Assembly (NCBI GenBank): GCA_027036735.1
Contig: JALWDU010000045.1
Coordinates: 1 to 40,299 of the forward strand
DNA length: 40,299 nucleotides
Source: Aquificales bacterium
GTDB taxonomy: Bacteria > Aquificota > Aquificia > Aquificales > QOAS01
Reading direction: 5' to 3'
Of this stretch, positions 37,716 to 40,299 are shown piece by piece. The notes beneath the pieces were generated by a model. It ran no database searches. It saw only the letters and a program-made list of their open reading frames with translations, and was not told the DNA's origin. Position numbers and translations under genes: made by a program. The number at the start of each line of letters is the position of its first letter. The first letter of the stretch is position 1.

Positions 37716-39416
37716 TTAATATTTCCTCTCCTGCGGTTGCCATTTGGTTATAACGACCTCCTTCCACCCGTGTTGGAGGGTTCCGTCCTCTTTTCTCCTC
37801 ACAACGGAGTGTTTGAGGTAGTTTTCGTCGTCCCTATTGGGGTAATCGAGTCTGTAGTGCGCACCGCGGGACTCTTTGCGCTCTATGGCGCAGAGGGCGG
37901 TCACCTCCGCGAGGTCGAGAAGGTTCAAAAATTCCAAGGTCTGTATTAGGTTTAGGTTGAAACGCTTCGACCTATCGGTGACGGCGAGACCGCTCTTAGC
38001 CCTCTCTTTTAGCTCCCTTATCCGCTCGAGAGCCTCAACCATCGGCTTCTCTTCGCGGAATATACCCACCTTCGAAGCCATTACATCGCCCATCTCCCTG
38101 CGGAGGTCGGCGAGCTTCTCTTTAGGCTCCTTGTCCATCAGGGAGCTTATAAACTCCTCTTCCCTTTTTACATATTCCCCACCTTCGGTGGGAAGGTGTT
38201 CCACACCCACAACATACTCGGCGGCGTGTTCGGCGGTTATCTTACCGAAGACGAGGATATCGAGAAGCGAGTTTCCGCCGAGTCGGTTTGCCCCGTGAAC
38301 CGATATGCAGGCGGCTTCACCGGCGGCGTAAAGCCCCTTTATTTCGGTCTGCCCGTATTTGTCGGTGTCTATTCCACCCATCGAGTAGTGGGCGGTCGGT
38401 CTAATGGGAATGGGCTCTTTTACCGGGTCAACACCTTCGTAAACCCTTGCGTGCTCCACCGTTTGGGGTAGGCGCTCCATAAGTTTCTTCTCGCCCAGGT
38501 GCCTTAGGTCTAGGCAGATGTAGTCGCCCTTCTCTCCGCAACCGCGCCCCTCGAGAATCTCCCTTTCAATCGAGCGCGCGACTATATCCCTCGGCGCGAG
38601 CTCCATCTTCTCGGGGGCGTATTTTTTCATAAAGCGTTCGCCGTCCTTGTTAATCAGATATCCGCCCTCACCCCTCGCACCTTCGGTTATTAGTATTCCG
38701 GTCTTCCTCAAGCCGGTGGGGTGGAACTGGACGAACTCCATATCCTTAAGAGGCAGACCCGCCCTCAAAACGGCAGCGGTTCCGTCCCCCGTATTCCCCA
38801 AAGCGTTGGAAGTCCTGTTCCAATACATACGGGCGTGACCGCCGGTGGCGAGGATGACCGCCTTAGCCTTGATAAAGTGGACACCCCCGTTCCTTATATC
38901 CCATGCGGTTACGCCCAAAACCCTTTCCCCGTTGTGGATTACGTTTAATAGAAACCACTCGTTGAGGAACTCCACCCCCTGCTTTAGGGTTTGGTCGTAG
39001 AGGGTGTGGAGTATCACCAGCCCTGTCCGGTCGGCGGCGTAGCATGTTCTGGGGAATGAAGCACCACCGAAGGGTCTCTGCGCTATCCTTCCGTCGGGTA
39101 ATCTCGAGAAGGGAACCCCCCTATGCTCTATGTCGTAGATTATCTCGGGTCCCATTTTGGTCATAATCTCGACCGCATCTTGGTCGGCGAGGTAGTCGGA
39201 ACCCTTTACGGTGTCGAAGGCGTGCTTTTCGGGGCTGTCCTCGGCTACGTTTGCCAGAGCGGCGTTAATTCCGCCTTCGGCGGCACCGGTATGGGAACGG
39301 ACGGGATAGACTTTCGTCATAACGCCCACTTTTAGGTTGGGATTTTGGGAAGCCCAGAGGGCGGCGTAAAGACCCGCTCCGCCCGCACCGACGATAAGAA
39401 TGTCGTATTCGAGCAT
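37716..39416 (-). CDS. sdhA: Succinate dehydrogenase/fumarate reductase flavoprotein subunit
   Basis: The catalytic subunit that interconverts succinate and fumarate with covalent FAD. The 566-residue protein has the N-terminal dinucleotide fold DILIVGAGGAGLYAALWA, the flavin-linking histidine region VRSHTGAAEGGINAAL (about residues 43-58), the substrate-site segments QRPFGGASFPRTCYAADRTG and EFVQFHPTGL, and the C-terminal HGANRLGGNSLLDILVFG. The track start is TTG 39422; ATG 39416 is preferred, with GGGAGG ten bases upstream. In a reductive TCA cycle it would act as a fumarate reductase; direction cannot be read. It is first in the five-gene operon. Confidence 0.95.
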   Translation of the reverse strand: MLEYDILIVGAGGAGLYAALWASQNPNLKVGVMTKVYPVRSHTGAAEGGINAALANVAEDSPEKHAFDTVKGSDYLADQDAVEIMTKMGPEIIYDIEHRGVPFSRLPDGRIAQRPFGGASFPRTCYAADRTGLVILHTLYDQTLKQGVEFLNEWFLLNVIHNGERVLGVTAWDIRNGGVHFIKAKAVILATGGHARMYWNRTSNALGNTGDGTAAVLRAGLPLKDMEFVQFHPTGLRKTGILITEGARGEGGYLINKDGERFMKKYAPEKMELAPRDIVARSIEREILEGRGCGEKGDYICLDLRHLGEKKLMERLPQTVEHARVYEGVDPVKEPIPIRPTAHYSMGGIDTDKYGQTEIKGLYAAGEAACISVHGANRLGGNSLLDILVFGKITAEHAAEYVVGVEHLPTEGGEYVKREEEFISSLMDKEPKEKLADLRREMGDVMASKVGIFREEKPMVEALERIRELKERAKSGLAVTDRSKRFNLNLIQTLEFLNLLDLAEVTALCAIERKESRGAHYRLDYPNRDDENYLKHSVVRRKEDGTLQHGWKEVVITKWQPQERKY

Positions 39417-39506
39417 TGGCAAAAAACCTCCCTTTATTGGTATGGGAAAAGCTCAAGCCCCTTAAATGTTATCAATTTTCTAACCACCCCAAAAGGGTTA
39501 TTCGGT

Positions 39507-39561
39507 AGTATAAGTCACCGTAAGAGGTGTAAGCAATTGTTATCCGTTTTCGGGGCAATTG
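39507..39561 (-). promoter_or_regulatory. Predicted promoter of the sdh operon with paired GCAATTG sites
   Basis: On the minus strand TTGCTT (39536-39531) is 18 bp from TATACT (39512-39507), a plausible promoter for sdhA. GCAATTG occurs at 39533-39539 and 39555-39561, 22 bp apart, about two helical turns, with the first copy overlapping the -35 box. The second copy lies upstream. Confidence 0.4.
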
Positions 39562-39600
39562 ATACTAAATGTCAATCCCCTTTGGTTAAGATTAAGAGTT

Positions 39601-40278
39601 ATGCTCAATAGACCCTACACGATTATCACCTCCGAGGTTACGGTCGACGGAAAACTCACCCTCTACAAGGGGGCTTCCTCCAAGGAGCTGATGACCCTTA
39701 TGGATATAGAGGCTTACAAGTATCTCCACCAGATAAGGGCTAAAGTCGACGCCATAATGGTCGGTTGCGAAACCGTTAGAACCGACAACCCCTCCTTAAC
39801 CGTTAGGTATGTCGAAGGTAAAAATCCCATAAGAATAATCCCCTGCGGGAGCGGGAATATACCGACCGACGCCAATATCTTTTCCAAAGACGCCGAAACC
39901 TGGATTTTGACCACCAACAGGATGCCGGAGGAGACCCGCAGGGCTATAGAGGAAAAGGGGCACAAAGTTTTCGTCTTCGACGGCGACAGGTTAGACTTCA
40001 AGGAACTGTGGAAGTTTCTTTACGAGAAGGGTATCAGGAGCATCCTCGTGGAAGGTGGTTCGACCGTAAACTGGCAACTGGTTAAAAACCACCTGGTGGA
40101 CGAGATAAGGCTTATACACCTCCCCGTTATAGTGGGGGGAGAGGATATTCCCACTTTGGTAGGAGGAGAGGGTTTTAAATCCCTATCGAAGTTGTTGCAT
40201 TTAAGGCTTAGGGCTCACTTCGTGAGGGGAAGGCAACTTATCACCGAATGGGAGGTGGTCAAGAGCAAGAGGGACTGA
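39601..40278 (+). CDS. Stand-alone riboflavin-pathway reductase (RibD C-terminal/archaeal RIB7-like)
   Basis: A 225-residue reductase domain that, in the RIB7/RibD_C family, reduces the ribosylamino-pyrimidinone phosphate of riboflavin synthesis with NADPH. The track start (39559) is TTG; ATG 39601 gives MLNRPYTIITSEVTVDGKLTLYKG, the normal family start. Further motifs are RAKVDAIMVGCETVRTDNPSLTVR (about residues 46-69), GIRSILVEGGSTVNWQLV (about 147-164) and LIHLPVIVGGED. The deaminase half of bacterial RibD is absent, so it resembles the separate archaeal enzyme. A TAAGAT box lies 8 bp before the ATG, and no Shine-Dalgarno is seen. Confidence 0.88.
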   Translation: MLNRPYTIITSEVTVDGKLTLYKGASSKELMTLMDIEAYKYLHQIRAKVDAIMVGCETVRTDNPSLTVRYVEGKNPIRIIPCGSGNIPTDANIFSKDAETWILTTNRMPEETRRAIEEKGHKVFVFDGDRLDFKELWKFLYEKGIRSILVEGGSTVNWQLVKNHLVDEIRLIHLPVIVGGEDIPTLVGGEGFKSLSKLLHLRLRAHFVRGRQLITEWEVVKSKRD

Positions 40279-40299
40279 TTTGGGTCTCCTTTAACCTTA

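Overview
The window reads as a compact, roughly 50% GC chromosome segment from a Gram-negative, probably thermophilic chemolithoautotroph. Lipopolysaccharide heptose genes (gmhA, a family 9 heptosyltransferase), a LolA-like carrier and D-amino-acid genes (murI, alr) show a diderm wall. Proteins rich in Lys/Glu, heavy AGG and ATA codon use, a succinate dehydrogenase/fumarate reductase with an HdrB-like subunit, and several archaeal-flavoured proteins (a Ski2/Hel308-like helicase, a small Toprim protein, a stand-alone riboflavin-pathway reductase) would fit an Aquificota member such as a Desulfurobacteriaceae relative. That placement is inference from gene character, not from a search.

Layout. 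1-2048: the 3' part of rho and a tandem-HD protein, both on plus. 2085-2533: a broken toxin-antitoxin pair. 2567-8602: a minus-strand series, in transcription order hisS, terminator, amt, pilD, a Ppx/GppA phosphatase and serA. 8726-9783: an unrecognised two-gene membrane operon behind an operator-like palindrome. 9792-11044: two intact tandem toxin-antitoxin modules, bounded by identical 19-bp terminator hairpins. 11080-14226: tadA diverging from proC, a PilZ protein, and lolA followed by purC. 14339-17401: the helicase abutting murI. 17394-18669: a secreted repeat plus peptidoglycan-binding protein and tRNA-Leu(UAA). 18786-23879: grpE on plus, then the minus-strand series KhtT-like, heptosyltransferase, gmhA, a ThiF/MoeB-like E1, pncB and rpmF. 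23988-28260: tig, gamma-carbonic anhydrase, tatD and gcvPB. 28437-29650: arsC followed by an orphan cas6. 29710-32787: holB facing a radC-alr-Toprim operon. 32788-34472: a non-coding stretch with interleaved inverted repeats, an ArsB/NhaD-type permease and a small coiled-coil protein. 34524-39416: a five-gene operon sdhA, uma2, sdhB, rhodanese and HdrB-like subunit. 39601-40278: a RibD-like reductase.

Most genes are housekeeping. The unusual material is: the five-gene dehydrogenase operon, in which the iron-sulfur subunit has an extra cluster cysteine and a Uma2 nuclease gene sits between the two catalytic subunits; the toxin-antitoxin cassette framed by direct repeats, together with a decayed third pair; the orphan cas6; the Ski2-like helicase; interleaved inverted repeats upstream of radC; and two promoters close enough to their start codons to suggest leaderless mRNAs. 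No CRISPR array, insertion sequence, prophage or rRNA gene was seen.
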